Source: Lactifluus volemus (lineage: Eukaryota; Basidiomycota; Agaricomycetes; Russulales; Russulaceae). From it: a DNA stretch of 64,000 nt. The stretch is taken from assembly GCA_022376515.1 (NCBI GenBank), contig WTXI01000007.1, positions 248,001 to 312,000 of the forward strand, in the 5' to 3' direction. Below, one piece after another: positions 24,301 through 37,649 of this stretch. Below the pieces are notes generated by a model. It ran no database searches, was not told the DNA's origin, and saw only the letters and a program-made list of their open reading frames with translations. Within the stretch, counting starts at the first letter, position 1, and each line of letters begins with the position of its first letter. The translations under genes were made by a program, and so were the position numbers.

Positions 24301-25866
24301 CTATTCGATTTTGGTGTTTTTACCCTTCTTGCCCTCCCTATCGTCTCCCGCCAGCCACAGTGTGGAAAACACCAGAAAACCAACGCTGGTGCTAATTGCG
24401 CCTGCATAGTATGGCCATGCGGCACTCAAGAACCGCGGATAACCATCGTGCCGCGGGGGCACGACCGGTACTACCGTGGCTGACTTGAGCGTCGTCCAGC
24501 CGCGACGACGGTAGTCGAGCACGAATTTGAACACGCCGTGGCGGTCGGGTACGCGGAATGCGGCTCTGTATAGGCCGAGCTTGCCAGAGACAGGTCGGAG
24601 CGCGGTACGGAGGTGTGGGTCGAGCATCGTGAACTCGAGCTGAAGGTCGGACAGCCCAGAGTAAGGTGTCCACCCACGTTCCGGGTGGTAGCGAGAGATA
24701 TGGGCCTCAAAGACCTGTGAGAAAGAGTGAGCGCCAGATACCTTCCTAGTTAATTTGTAGGGAAGAACAAACGATGTTGTCGTTGACAGTATAATGTTCA
24801 CGTGGCACGGTCTCGTTTACGAGGTGATGCGTTGTGCTATCGATGCGGAGAACCAAATTTTCCTGGAACGTCCAGGCGGCAATGTCACGCACAAGCTGTT
24901 CATTTCCGGATTTCTCACCGCTGTAGCGAGAGAAGATCGCGTTTTTGGGTGAGCCACACAAGAAAACGGGGGGACGGTTACACGTACGAAGGGAGCAATT
25001 TGTTCGCATATGCGTCGGTGAAGAGCTCGACGCCACCGGACCATGTAATGCGTGCACTATTATCACGGGTCTGGAAACCAGTCACGACGCCCATCGCACT
25101 GCCAGCCCAAAGTCCCTCTCCGCTGCGCTCGGCAGCATCGAATATAGTATCGGCGCCAGCGTCGGAATCAGCGTCAGACGCGAAGCTCTCAGCTGGCGCG
25201 CGAAGAATGGGGACCAAAAGTGGGTTGTTCCCAAGAGCAAAGGGTATGCCAGAGAACCATACGGGAGGTGTGTCGGGTTTCAGGAAGGCATTATCTGAGG
25301 GTACGGTGACGGGGATCACGTTGGGTGGGGTATCTCGAGGAGGGAAGTGAGAAATGAGGGGCGTGCCCGGAGGTGGAAGGACGAGAGAGAACTCGGAGGC
25401 GAGTGCGAAGATGGGGGACTGTTTTGGGGAGAGAGCGACGATGAGGTTGGTGCCAGCATTGAGGGCGTCAACGAGTGACTGCGGAGTGATGTCTTGGGCA
25501 AAAGCTACACAAGGTTAGGTAGGAATGCAAGGCAATGTGTGAACTTCCTCACATTTGGTATCCGGGGAAAAGAGGATAATGTGGTTAAATGTAGGAATGC
25601 CATCCTCAAAGATGCGTGGCTTGTCGTCCTTAGAAGAGCGGAAGGTCAGGTCATACCCTCGTTCTGGATAGCTGTTCAGTGACATTGGCTCGTGAAACGG
25701 ACCATCTAGACTTACTTTGTAGGTTGTCAAAGAAAATTGTGAAGTTGTCGCGGCTCAGGTTAGGCTGGAGCAAGACGAGTACGGAGTTGCCAGTACTTGA
25801 CCTTGCCCGTACAGCAATGAAAAGGCTGAAAAGGGAGAAAAAGATTGAGCCAAGAGACAGCAGCAT
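24301..25866 (-). CDS. WBP1: oligosaccharyltransferase 48-kDa subunit (WBP1/OST48)
   Basis: Subunit of the ER complex that transfers the lipid-linked glycan to Asn in nascent proteins. Exons 25866-25716, 25663-25553, 25504-24988, 24920-24773 and 24714-24301 give 446 residues. An N-terminal signal peptide (LGSIFFSLFSLFIAVRARS) leads into SVLVLLQPNLSRDNFTIFF, KRGYDLTFRSSKD, FNHIILFSPDTK, NLIVALSPKQSP, KSGNEQLVRDIAAWTFQE and QLEFTMLDPH. Then come FRVPDRHGVFKFVLDYRRRG and VVPPRHDGYPRFLSAAWPYYAG, followed by one transmembrane helix near the C-terminus and a short basic tail. It is complete. It is divergent from the adenylate kinase gene with 444 bp between the two start codons. Confidence 0.93.
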
Positions 25867-26310
25867 ACTTGTGTATCTGCTCTCTGGTCTCTAATCCTAA
25901 TAGTTAGCGGTGATGGTGATGGAGAGCAAAGCTTTTAGCGTTTAGCGTTGAGTATTGTCGCAAGCCGCTCCCCGAGTGGACACGTTAGCAGTAGCCAATA
26001 GAATTTCACATGGTGCCGCGACCCGACACTCTCAATCTAAACCTCTATTTTTTTTTTCCATTTTAAAAAAGCTCTACGCAACGTCCTTCTTCCATCTTGT
26101 TCAGTTCAAGAAAACATGATCAACAACTTTGAGACTTGGTACCACCCACCGCTACTTCCACGTGGTCACTGAGTCGGACCGGAACGGACCGTTAACCCCC
26201 CGGACTTTTCGGTTTTGTTGAGTGAGCAGCGACTTTGAGTTGACTTCTCAAAGCCAGCCGAGTCTTCTTCTAACCATCTACCACCGCCACCATCACCACT
26301 ATCATCAGCG
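25867..26310. promoter_or_regulatory. shared divergent promoter region WBP1 / adenylate kinase
   Basis: Intergenic stretch of 444 bp between two divergent housekeeping start codons. It contains a T-run near 26048 and CACCGCCACCATCACC just upstream of the kinase ATG. No specific operator is recognised. Confidence 0.55.
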
Positions 26311-27315
<1,005 letters not shown>

Positions 27316-27488
27316 CGGCACCCTCTCCGTGTCATGTTTCCGAGTTACAGCGGACGCATACTATAGACATGTCAACGGCGTAGATATAGATATTATCCAC
27401 ACACAGTCCCAAAGCGGGGTAATTCCAAAGAAAAAAAAAATGCAGGTATAAAGTGTGTGAGAGCATTGAATCGCAATAAGCCAACTTG

Positions 27489-30400
27489 TCATCGAGTTTC
27501 CCTCACCCAGATCCACACCACGGCGATCAAACTGGCACCGAAACCGACAATGTACGCGAAAAGCACGAGAACGTCGCGATAATACTCGCTTGATTTGAAC
27601 CCAAAGAGCTAGAACGCGTTTCGTGATCCAGTCGAGGTGACACGACATGGTGAAACTACTCACGAGACTCATGACGAGGCTTGCGGAGATATGCACGGGG
27701 ACACCTTGAAGGTTGTCATTGATTTCGAGCCCCGCCGAGACTTCATTTATCGCGAGAGCCTCGAGCATGAACCTGAGCGGGCATAACCACTGTAGCCACC
27801 GCAGGACTGGCGGAATCGAGCCGATGTGAACGAAGAATCCGGCAAACGTCATTTGGAAAAAGCCGATCAGCGTGCTCAGTAGGAGCGCAAGACCACCGTT
27901 CGTTATAGCGGAGCCGATAAGGAAGTTCTGGAATCACATTAGTGGAATGAACGAACCGAGGTGATAGGACAGAGGGGAACATACAAAGACGGTCATGCAT
28001 ATAGTGTAAAGCACAATGATGAACAGGAATTTGAAGAAGTTGGCGGCATGCGGTTCGAGGCCGGCCATCCAATATGTACTTTGTAGATATTCAGGTGCGT
28101 CAAAAGGCTGGAACTGGAGGAAAGCGTTGCGAGTTGATAACTCACATGGTAGACACCACCATAGCGGGAATGATGCGCAGAGGCACCACGTCAAAAATGA
28201 GACGGACTAACAACCAAGCCGTTGGACTGCGAAGGCGAATACACTTCACGTCAGGCCCTGGCCACGGAAAGGTTTCTCTTCGGAAACACAAACCTGTAAT
28301 ACGCATTTGAGCGCTCGCGTACAAAGAGTGGGCGTGTGATGAGCACGTTGTATAGTGCGCTCAAAGATGAAAAGGCGACAAGAGAGCCCTGTCGATGATG
28401 GGTGTGTCAATCGGCCTGAAGTTGACTTGAAAAAACGCACGAGGAAGAAAAGACAGCCGACGCGCGACTGGAAACCTGCGATGGTGAGACTTGTTTTAAA
28501 GTACAATCCGCCGCAGAACACGCCGACCAGCGCGGATATCACCATATGTGCAAGGAAGAATGTTTTGTCCCTGAGGCCCGAGGATCAGCACAGCCCCGTC
28601 CTCAGGTGAATAGCGTCCACGAACCTTCGTAGCACTTTCCACTCTCTCCCTGCGAGCACTTCTAGTTGCGTTAAGAATGAGGCCGCGCTCCTCAGACTTG
28701 TGAATTTCTTGAGAATGCCCTCAACATGTCGTGTGGGACTAGCAGAGTTGCTGCCGGCCTCTTTGTTGACGACCACTTTTTCGAGACCTGGTTTGTATGG
28801 CTCCATGGATTGCTGATGTGCAAGATCGAGGAGATGGTCCGCTATGTTGTACCCAGCGCCACAAGGCGAACCCTGAGCCGCGAAGTGTTCTGCAGGCGCG
28901 AGTCCTCCTGGGCCTTCGTACAGTGTATGCCCGTCGGCAAGGAGGAGTATACGATCAAAGGTTCGATAGATCTGTGAGTTCGGCTGATGGATCGTTGCAA
29001 TGACGGCGGTGGGATTATCTGCATTATGTGCGACATTATGCAGAACCGCAGTTACTTTGGCCGCAGAGACCGAGTCAAGGCCTGGAAGATAAGTTAATCA
29101 TGTGATATGTATTAGACTGATTTAAAGCCGAACCAGATGTGGGTTCATCAAGTATGAGTACGTCGGGACTCGCAACGAGCTCGAGCCCAATGCTGACTCG
29201 TCGCGCCTCTCCGCCACTAATACCCCGGGCATGAGACGTCTGTCCTCCAATACGTGCATCTCGTACGTTTGTGAGGCCTAGCTGCTCGAGCACGTCTTCG
29301 ACACGCTGACGCTTTTCGGCATCTGAGACGTATTCTGGCAGGCGTAGGCGAGCAGCAAAGAGTAGGGCCTCGCGAACAGTGAGTAATGCCGGAAGAACGT
29401 CTTGTTGGGGAACAAATCCAATACGAGGGGTACGCGAATCACGTGATGGGTCGCCAGGAAACCGCACACTACCGGACGTATAGCCCGTTTTGCTTTTATT
29501 TGCGAGAATCTCGATCAGAGTGGTTTTGCCAGCGCCTGCACCGAGAATACTCAGAGAAAAATCCTCCCGGTTCGAAGAAAGGACGTACCACTAGGCCCGA
29601 GAATGCCTAATAATTGTCCCGGCTCTACGCGACCACTAATTCCATCTAAAGCGATCTTATCACCAAGTGAAGCTCCTGATTGTCTAGGCCATAGCCATCC
29701 TTTACTGCCGTGTGCTTGAGGTATAATGTATGTCACGTCGGACCACTCCACAGCAAAACCTCCATATTGGCCTTTGCCTTGGTCAAAATCACCTGTACCG
29801 AACCGTCGTTGGTTTCTCCGAATCCACCACCCAACAAAGAGTCCCAAGAGGGCCAGGCCAAGAAGAGCACCAACAACCGCTAGGCCAGCAACAACGCCGC
29901 CGCTGAGCGGCTTGTTAGTATTTGCAGAAGTGGAAGTGTCACTTGCGGTATCAATGACGCCCTGTTGAACGCACTCGCCAAAGGTACAACTCTTGAGGGG
30001 TAGACCAGAAGGACCAAAAAGGGTTTTTAAGACGCTTTGCTCCAAGTTGCACGTTGAAGCTCCATTCGAGACCGGATCACAGGCTATTGTAACATTTCCG
30101 CTGAGTCCATCGATAGGGGCGGTTAGATTCAAGGTTCCACCACCGCAAAAAGCAGTGCCAGGACGACAGGTACATTTGAGGCCGGAGCATGACCAGGTTG
30201 AGCCGCCTGATTTCTGCGCATCCTGCTGGCATGCACTGGCAGTGCAGTAGAACTGCTCAACGCCATCATACCACAATTGCGCATAGATAGAACCCGAGGA
30301 GCCGAAGGAAGTCGAGTTGGGCTGAGGGGTCGATGAGGTGTTAAGAGTACGGAGTACTGTTAGACTCGATGCGAACGGAAAAACGGCCTGGAGAGTGGGG

Positions 30401-30882
30401 TTCTGTGTTTAATATCAGCATGCGAAGCCTCAGAGATGGTAGGATATTCGCACGATAACAGCACAGCTCATCTCGCCTGCAGCATACACTCGTGGGAAAG
30501 TATTGCACGTTAAAGTCCCGTTCAAACCATTCGGCGGCTGCTGAATATTGGGGCCGCCAGTACTACTGCTAGCGGCATTGAACGAGCTCTGGCATACGGT
30601 TGGGGCTTGGCACACGTTGCACCCTGTTCCCGACCACCCTGCAGGGCAGGTACAAGTCGAGAGGTTGCCATATGAAGTATCGGAAGCGTTAGGGACAAGC
30701 GGACGTTGTGTATCCTGGAATATGTTGCCTCCACAGGCGGGTGCAGAACAGGTTGGACCACCGAAGCCTGGCGGACATGCACAGGCCGAAGTGTTGATCG
30801 GAACACCGTAATTCTCGCAAATGACCTGGGCACGAACGGAAATTGCGAATAGGAGAGAGATGGACCAAAAGAGCGGTGACAT
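27489..30882 (-). CDS. ADP1: ADP1-like ABCG transporter with EGF-like ectodomain
   Basis: Half-size ABC transporter of the white/brown group; yeast Adp1 is the closest named relative and its substrate is unsettled. Ten exons: 30882-30454, 30402-29589, 29535-29134, 29081-28625, 28570-28441, 28388-28294, 28226-28146, 28078-27985, 27927-27664 and 27608-27489, giving 961 residues without interruption. Order: signal peptide; Cys-rich EGF-like units (CACPPGFGGPTC, CTCPAGWSGTGC); another Cys-rich part; a first transmembrane helix (VVAGLAVVGALLGLALLGLF). The ATPase follows with Walker A GPSGAGKTTL, signature ISGGEARRVSIGLEL and Walker B VLILDEPTSGLDS. A six-helix region ends in VWIWVRETR. Stop lies 174 bp from the adenylate kinase stop, tail to tail. 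Confidence 0.92.
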
Positions 30883-31214
30883 GGGTGAAGAGGAACCAGA
30901 GGGCGGTGTAAATGCCGCAGTGGCGGTGGGATAGGAGAGATAAAGAGAGGAAGAGGAAGGAGAGGAAATGCAAGTTGGTTATACTTAACACCTGCGTACG
31001 GTATATCCCTATTTTGGGTTCGCGCATTCTTCCGTGGAACAATACTACCGCATTAATACGTTCAAGGTACCAAGGCACCCCCGTGCCACCCGAGGTACAG
31101 GTACAATTCTCGGGAAACAGTTGCGACAACAACGTTGAACAGTTTCTTACGCCTCGGCCTCGGTGTAGAGTCACAGCCCTCCGTGGTCAGTGATGTATTC
31201 AATCACTGTGAAAA
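30883..31214. other. upstream region of the ABC transporter gene
   Basis: No gene. Likely 5' UTR and promoter of the minus-strand transporter gene. A purine-rich stretch (30930-30970) corresponds to a pyrimidine-rich leader on the transcribed strand. The sequence then runs into the Pfs2-derived pseudogene. Confidence 0.5.
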
Positions 31215-31870
31215 AAACAATACCATAATCTATACCCACAAGTCTACGAACAAAATCCAATGTCCCGTGAACGTGGTCACCGTTCGTCAATCTTGTGTCT
31301 CACATCTACTAATGTAAATTGCAACGGATGCCAGACTGACAAGCTGAAAAAGCCGAGAGTCCATGGCCTGACGTCCTGGATTGTCAAATATTTCTAGCCA
31401 AATATGAAAAACCTCACCTCATGGCCTGCCAATCGTGCCGGATGACGAGCGCTTCGCTACAGCCAGCGACGTCCCTACTGTGCGCGTCTGGCCTCTTGCA
31501 GAAACCTTGGAGGAGCCTATTCTTACGGGACACGTATGAGTCGTCAAGTACATGAAGTGATGCCCAACCACGCACTTTAACGCTGTACGTCTCTGGTATT
31601 GGTATAGGGTAAAACGCGCTGATACAATACCTGCAGTCCTCACCACAAAATACCATACAGGCCCTCGCATGGGCCCCGCATGGGAACCTGCTTACGAGGG
31701 GATCGCGCGACCAGACTGTGCGAGTATTCGATATCCGCTCGATGAAGGAGTGGGTTGTCCTATGCGGACACAAAAAATGGTCTGCTGTACGTCCCGTCTT
31801 CCCCTCAATGCTCTCATAGCCTGAATTTCCTCCCTTCCTGCTTACAAATACCTTTAGCACCACAACGAAG
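31215..31870 (+). pseudogene. decayed partial duplicate of Pfs2
   Basis: It matches pieces of the Pfs2 gene at 55635-57933 in order. First comes the ACAAAATCC...TGTCCCGTGAACG exon end with its following intron (31250-31320). After a gap come a WD-repeat exon (about 31420-31580), then GCATGGGCCCCGCATGGGAA through ATATCCGCTCGATGAAGGAG (about 31665-31760), and the next intron (about 31790-31860). Introns are retained, so it arose from genomic DNA rather than from mRNA. It is broken by internal deletions and stops, for example TGA where Pfs2 has TGG. Many differences are C-to-T or G-to-A at CpG sites. Confidence 0.85.
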
Positions 31871-31879
31871 ATGGCAGGC

Positions 31880-33296
31880 TGCCTGGAGCTGGCCAACTTA
31901 TCGAAGTGAGCACGCAGAAGCTTAGCGACGCGACGAACAGCATTCGCTAATTCCTTCCGCTGAACATATGCCCACAGTCCCGAGACTGCGATGCATCCTG
32001 TCTAGTCAGGTGCCGGGCACTGCGGTTTTCCGCGTCGTCGTTGAGAGAGCACAAGTGGCGCTAAGTTCTGCTCAATACGCGGCGTAAGACCAAGCAATCC
32101 CGGATAAACGATGTTTCCCTCGCTATGTCCTCCGTCATGAATGTTAATTCGCTTTACTTGAAATTCCTCTCGTCAATATCAGCAATATCCTCCTGATATT
32201 CTGCTGTCCTCCTCTTGGGCAAGTCCCCGACCTTCACATGCCGATAAACACTGTCATGGCAGGTTTGTTCTGGAACAGGATCTCACGGAAAACTCGCAGG
32301 CCATGCATTTCAGTTTCATGCCTCGGCGCCTCTATCCAGCGTGATTTTTGAACTCCAGAGTAAGGATATCCTGGCATTTACCAGATCCGCAACTATCCCT
32401 TTATCGACCCTCCCGACTTTCAACTCCTGCTGCCGCGGGCCTGTCTTTACCAGCTGACATTCCAATCCCAGAGGAGGCTGGCGATAATGACTACTATGGC
32501 TCCTCCGTGGTGTTTGGACTTTACACTCCTCCGAGTTCCGCTATTTGTTTGATATACTCGTACTCTTATCTTAGAGCCATTTATGCATTATAATAGCGAT
32601 TCCTGCGCCACCTATAAAGGATCAATTACAGGGAAATGCCCGAGTGGGCTGCCACCATGAGGTGGGAACCCTAGTAAGTTCCGTGTGTTCATCCTGCACA
32701 GGGAAAATGCCGACGATGTCGTCAGCGACCTTGCTTGCAGGAGACACGTCATCATTTTGTCATTACTGCAGGTGAAGAGGCGATGCAAAAATGTAAACAC
32801 ATTTCGTCTTCAGATTACTGTACCCTTTTTTTATCACCTTTTCAATCCTAGCGTTGTGTAGGTTACCATTACGTTTCAGCCTCAGTACAGTAGTCCAGAA
32901 CCGAAGCTGACATTTCAAAATGGATGACAGACACACGCGGTTTGCACTCCTCGCACACATTGCAGCTCCGGTGTTTAGTTACATCCAGTTTCCCTTTTGC
33001 AAATTGTTCATGCGCACCGTGAATTGTTCTTGTTCGAAAGTACAGTAGTGTAACCGGCAACGTGGTAGTCAACGTTGCAATCATCATCATCATCATCATC
33101 ATCAAACCACATCGCGTTGTTGCATTCATCGGATCTCAATGTTCAATGTTCAATGTTCAACGTCCAACAAGCGAGATTGATCGTTCATCAAACTAAGGCG
33201 TTTCGCTATTCGGATGACCGGTACTCCAAGCAAAAGGAATCACGTGAACTTTTGATGGTCCCTGCCACGCTATCGCCGCAAGGTAATGTCATGTCA
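31880..33296. other. intergenic with simple repeats
   Basis: No gene recognised. Simple repeats: eight TCA units at 33081-33104 and three CAATGTT units at 33137-33157. A short 8-bp inverted repeat (AATATCAG...CTGATATT) lies near 32175-32200. Confidence 0.5.
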
Positions 33297-33312
33297 CTGT
33301 ACTGAAAACTGG

Positions 33313-33386
33313 CTTTCGGTAGCTGGGGGCCATAACAGAACATCAGTGATAGCCCAAGGTTTCTGGTTCGATTCCAGTCCGAGGGA
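33313..33386 (+). pseudogene. tRNA-Tyr-like relic (copy 1)
   Basis: It begins CTTTCGGTAGCT and ends with a T-arm GGTTTCTGGTTCGATTCCAG and CCGAGGG. The D-arm and the 5' half of the anticodon arm are collapsed, so it cannot fold as a tRNA. The internal CATAACAGAACATC..GTG segment matches the intron-like insert of the better-preserved copy at 61952-62039. About 200 bp downstream, up to ACACATCAACTCAAGC, is also shared. Confidence 0.75.
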
Positions 33387-33815
33387 AATGTGTTTCTTTC
33401 TGCCTAAATCGAGAGAACCATCAGATTGGCGTGATTGCCGGCACGGGTGAAGATGGCCAGCGCTACAATGAGCATTTGTGTGTGACACATCAACTCAAGC
33501 CTACAATCACCTTCTTTCCCATTTCCCACCACGTCCTCGCAAGAGCACAACCCTTCAGAGTGGCTCCCCTTATAGTGGAATTTGAGACCCCTATAGCTAG
33601 TGTATATTACAAGTATTGACTCGGAGGCTGTGCTTTGACATAGACATGCACAGACAAGGCAGAACTCAAGTTTCTGAGGGCAGCAACAGGCCAGCCTTAC
33701 AGTGGAATGTCCTTTGCAGTTAATGAAGAGATATGAAGGGGTTGGTTGTATGCATTATATCTAAGGTGTTGAGCAAGGAAAAAGATGATAATCGCAACTC
33801 GTTATACCACTCTCA

Positions 33816-35172
33816 TCACGGCGGGATTAACGGGATTATTGAATTTGAAACTACTAGTCGGTAGTCGGAATATTCTGATTGAGGAGTTTCCAAGAGACGA
33901 CCAGGGTGGAAGATATTCAACGTCACCATCGCTAACGTGATCATTGCGCCATCGAATACGACTGCACAATAGTTAGTTACGATTCTGTCAGTGTTCGACT
34001 TCCAATAGTAGCAGAGATACGTACTGAATAGCCATTGAGTTGAGGTAATTTTTCCATGGGCACCATCCGCAAATTGGGCAGTCCGGTAGATAGTCCTACA
34101 GACCATCAGCGATAGGTAAAATTTTGAAGGAGGAAGCGTAAGAAGCGTACCGCAGGAAGATGAACACTGTCATGGCAACCAAGGCGTACAACATACGCTT
34201 CAGAGGAATGTCCACCTTGCCGCGATAATCCTCGCCGGGACCATGTCGTATTGGCCGATCCCGTGCGTATCGAATAAAGAATTCTGTTGCCAGAGCAGAG
34301 TAGAGGGTGATGGAGACTGGTAGGGTGTAAGCAGTCATGTAGATAACCGTGTAGGTATCTGACACACCAAGCTGGAATATAACACCACCGAGAGTGATGT
34401 GGGTGCCCTGAAATACCGTGCATTGAGTCAGTTGAAGGATAGGCAGAACATCGACAGCGCATGCAGACCAATTTTTCTTCTTTCAGAGTGTGGGCGGCAG
34501 TTGCCATACTGCCACCTATGGCTTGAACAAGGAGGGCAATGACGTCCTAGAGAACGGTAAGAAGAGCACTCATCTTGCATGGACAAAATATACACACAAA
34601 ACATAAGAATATGATAGCGTCTATGTCGCGTTCAAATCGACTCTGATGAACAAAGACCAGGACTCACATAATTTAGGTGTCAGACGGCTGTATTGTGGGC
34701 CGAGCCGGTTGATGACGCGTCCCAGGAGAATGAAATTGGCTGCAAGTAGCAGTGTGGGAGCGACGACAAGTGTCTTTAATCTGGGCATCCATGAACAAAC
34801 TGAGGGACCAAAAGGCGACCATCGAAGTGTACCCACTGTATGGTAAATGGCGTCTTTAAAAACGGATCGTGGCTAGACCACAATCGAGCACTCCAGCCAA
34901 TAAGCTGAAGGAAACCACAACCAACTGCAGTGGGTAATAAAAACCACAGGCGGAAATAGCTAGCTTGTATAGTATGGATGACTTCACGGAGTCCCACTAT
35001 CAGCAACGACCTATTAAACAAAAGGGACATACGCACATGTAGAGAGTCCGAAGAGCAAAAGAAAAATATAGGAAGCCCATTCGGAGGGAACATAGCCATA
35101 CTGAAGCACGGATTTAGGTTGAGTAACACTGCTGCTATTAATGGAATGTTCAAGAAGGGTACGGTAATACAT
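33816..35172 (-). CDS. RTA1-like seven-helix membrane protein, copy D (intact)
   Basis: Same family as the gene at 9914-11293. The ATG at 35172 gives MYYRTLLEHSINSSS directly joined to YGYVPSEWASYIF, without the first intron seen in copy A. Later exons read FIHTIQASYFRLWFLLPTA, LIGWSARLWSS, LLLAANFILLGRVINRLGPQYS, DVIALLVQAIGGSMATAA, HITLGGVIFQLG, EFFIRYARDRPIRHGPGEDYRG and GAMITLAMVTLNIFHPG. The splice sites correspond to those of copy A and no internal stop is met. The last ~25 residues differ from copies A and E because of small indels. TATAAA at 35236-35241 is the likely core promoter. A tRNA-Tyr-like relic lies ~430 bp beyond its 3' end, as with copy E. Confidence 0.82.
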
Positions 35173-35244
35173 GATAACTTGAAGGGTAGTGAGGCTGCTC
35201 TGCTGGTGCCGTATCTTCAAGTCCGTTGGCCTGTCTTTATACCC

Positions 35245-36856
35245 TCCCATATTACCCGTTAAATGCCATTTATGCCAAATGAATCGATCAGAATCATCTT
35301 AACTTGCATCTGAACTGAGGCCAGATGGTACTCTTCATGGCGCGCGTATCTAACCCTGCGCCCCTCTCCGGTCACCGCCCCCTTCTAGTCACACTAGGTC
35401 ACACGCCAAATCTCTCTGACAAAAAAATCGCACACTTTCTGTGCCAGTAACTCGGACACCCAGATATACCTTGCATTGACACGGATCAAACCGAGCTTAG
35501 GCCATGCGGACAGCAACTGCGGGTATGGCTCACAAGCCACTGCCTCACGGTGTAAGTTACTAACCCTACCCTTCTCTGTCTTGCCCACGCGTAGAAATCA
35601 TGGTGTGTCGTGAAATGAAAAACAGAATGCTTGTCATGCCTGTCACGGTGTCTGAGTTTACAATGTCGCAATCTCACTTAGTCTCCTTGGGGCCAAATGG
35701 AGTCTGAAACTTGGTGTCTGACCTTGTCTGACCTGTTCTGCCGGGTACCCCAGCACTATCTTTGAAATTGTGTGGTGATAGGTGGCTAGCGGCAAGGTTC
35801 CCGCCTAGTTCCGCGCCGAAAGGCAGAATTTCCAAAAAAAAAAAAAGTGGATGATAGAGAACAGGAGAGTACTTTCGACACCGAGTCGGCATACGGTTTG
35901 GACGGAAAGTCTAAGCTTCTTCTCCAACTCAAGAGTCCGTGACCTGGCCGTAAAAAGTCATGGGTGTTCTCAGCATGAACTCCGGTCCCTACCTACCTTT
36001 CGTTGCCCCTTTGTGTTTCAACTTCGTCTCAGTGGCCTGGTCGATGATCAGCTTCCATTCCCATCAGTTCCCGATCGATCATACAATAGCTTATTGGAAA
36101 CTCGTTGAAAGAAGCGTGCAGTGTTGTATATCTTTTTACCGCCCAATTCCGTTCCCCCGGGTTGCTGTCATGCACAATAAAAAAGCGATCCCCAACTGAG
36201 GTACGCCCGCCACAGCGTTCCCAACCAACGCCGGGCAAGTCGCTGGTACGCTGCCGCACTGAGGATATTTTTCCGTATACATTCCCTTCTATTTTCCTGT
36301 CTGAAGGGAAGATCTCTGTACTTCAGTTTTGTTTTTGTGTGCGTGTACAGATCTATGCGTTTTCTGGTGCCTTTTTGGTGAGCTGACCAATCGCGATAGG
36401 AGTTGGATGTGCGTACTGACCGCGGTTAATGGGAAATGCACCGCTTGGCAAAACGTTATATTGAGGACCTGGTCGCGTGCCTTATCATAATCGGCTATCT
36501 TTAAGCTTGCGCATCAGTGCAGCTCCCTGATGCCATCCATTCTTTTATTGTACTCAGCGGCGCTCGCATCCACCAGGTTCGTAAAAGCTGCGAAACATCG
36601 CTTCGCCGCCGTGCGCCCTACCCAAATGAGTTTTCGTGAGGTGAGACGCTGCACCCCAGAACGCACCGAGGAAAACACATTGGCTCTATACCGGATTTCG
36701 GGGGTTGGTCCCGAGGTCGCCTAATCCAAGAGCGAACCAAAGGAAGCAAGTTTCTCACCCCTTCATGGGTCGTTCGGGCGATGAGTGAGGACCACAGACT
36801 TTCGAAACTCGCAATCGCAATCGCAAAGGTGATCTCGTAGTTTTGGATGTCTTCTA
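35245..36856. other. intergenic, no supported gene
   Basis: No reading frame with family features or plausible splicing. A 12-A run lies at about 35834. Nothing else stands out up to the 3' end of the MCP1-like gene. Confidence 0.5.
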
Positions 36857-37643
36857 TCAGAGACGATATACAAATGACTGAGTGAGCGCAGCTCGGGACC
36901 GCGCTGCCGTAGATACAAGCGTGAATAAAGGTTCGCGTGCGAGAACCGCGAGGCCCGTCAAAACCGGTATCACGGCAGCACACGCGAGTGCCCGCCTCGC
37001 TCTGCGCCCGGGTGTTTCCAAATTTGGTATCCATGTGGACCAAATGATTCCGAAGCCGTCAGCGGCATGCAAGGCGACACCGACAACGAGCGCAGCGTAA
37101 AGCACCTTGCTCCGGACTGGCCAACCTCTGAGCGCGGCCTTGACATACTCGTAGTCGAGCTCGGACGGACTGAGAGATGCAATGGGGGGCGCAAGGTCCG
37201 CAGGCGCGAGACGGTGCGTTAATATGTGGATGGGAAGAAAGATAAACGCGGTGGCATATCCGGTCACGGAGAGCGCGCTGGAGAGAGGACGTGGAGGATG
37301 GGGGGAGAAAAGGCGTTTGAGAATGGCACTTGTGGAGTGGATGAGTAGTGGCGCGAACACGAGGTAACGCTCTCCAAATACAGTCTGATAGTATTCACGT
37401 CCAACCAGCTAAGAGAAAAAAAGAGCCACGCAAGTCAGGAGCACAAATGTATGGAGAGGGTTGACGGACCATGAATTGGGTTGAGAGCGCAGAACCACCG
37501 AGGTTGGCCGCTGCTGGAGCAGAAAGGTGAACAAGGAGGAAAGTTGTAATGAAAGGCGCGGATCCGTGGGCGAGAGTGGTCAACACGGACGATGTGCGCG
37601 TGCGCCAGTGAGGGGCGGGCTTGTCAGCAGGATCAGCTGCCAT
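36857..37643 (-). CDS. MCP1: MCP1-like mitochondrial membrane protein (DUF1691)
   Basis: Fungal Mcp1 is a mitochondrial outer-membrane protein that interacts with Vps13 at organelle contact sites. Two exons, 37643-37470 and 37408-36857, give 241 residues. ATG 37643 (MAADPADKPAPHWR) is the first ATG of the frame. Domain features: LTTLAHGSAPFITTFLLVHL, the GREYYQTVFGERYLVFAPLLIH block across the intron, FIFLPIHILTHRLAP, LDYEYVKAALRGWPVRSKVLYAALVVGVALHAADGFGIIWSTW and a last helix ALACAAVIPVLTGLAVLA. Five hydrophobic segments fit the family. Immediately upstream begins the F-box tandem array, and the 5' flank is related to the spacers of that array. Confidence 0.82.
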
Positions 37644-37649
37644 AGCAAG

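Noticed and set aside
33081..33104. (TCA)8 and nearby direct repeats as a CRISPR-like array
   Set aside because: It is a plain microsatellite; no spacers of constant length exist and the genome is eukaryotic.
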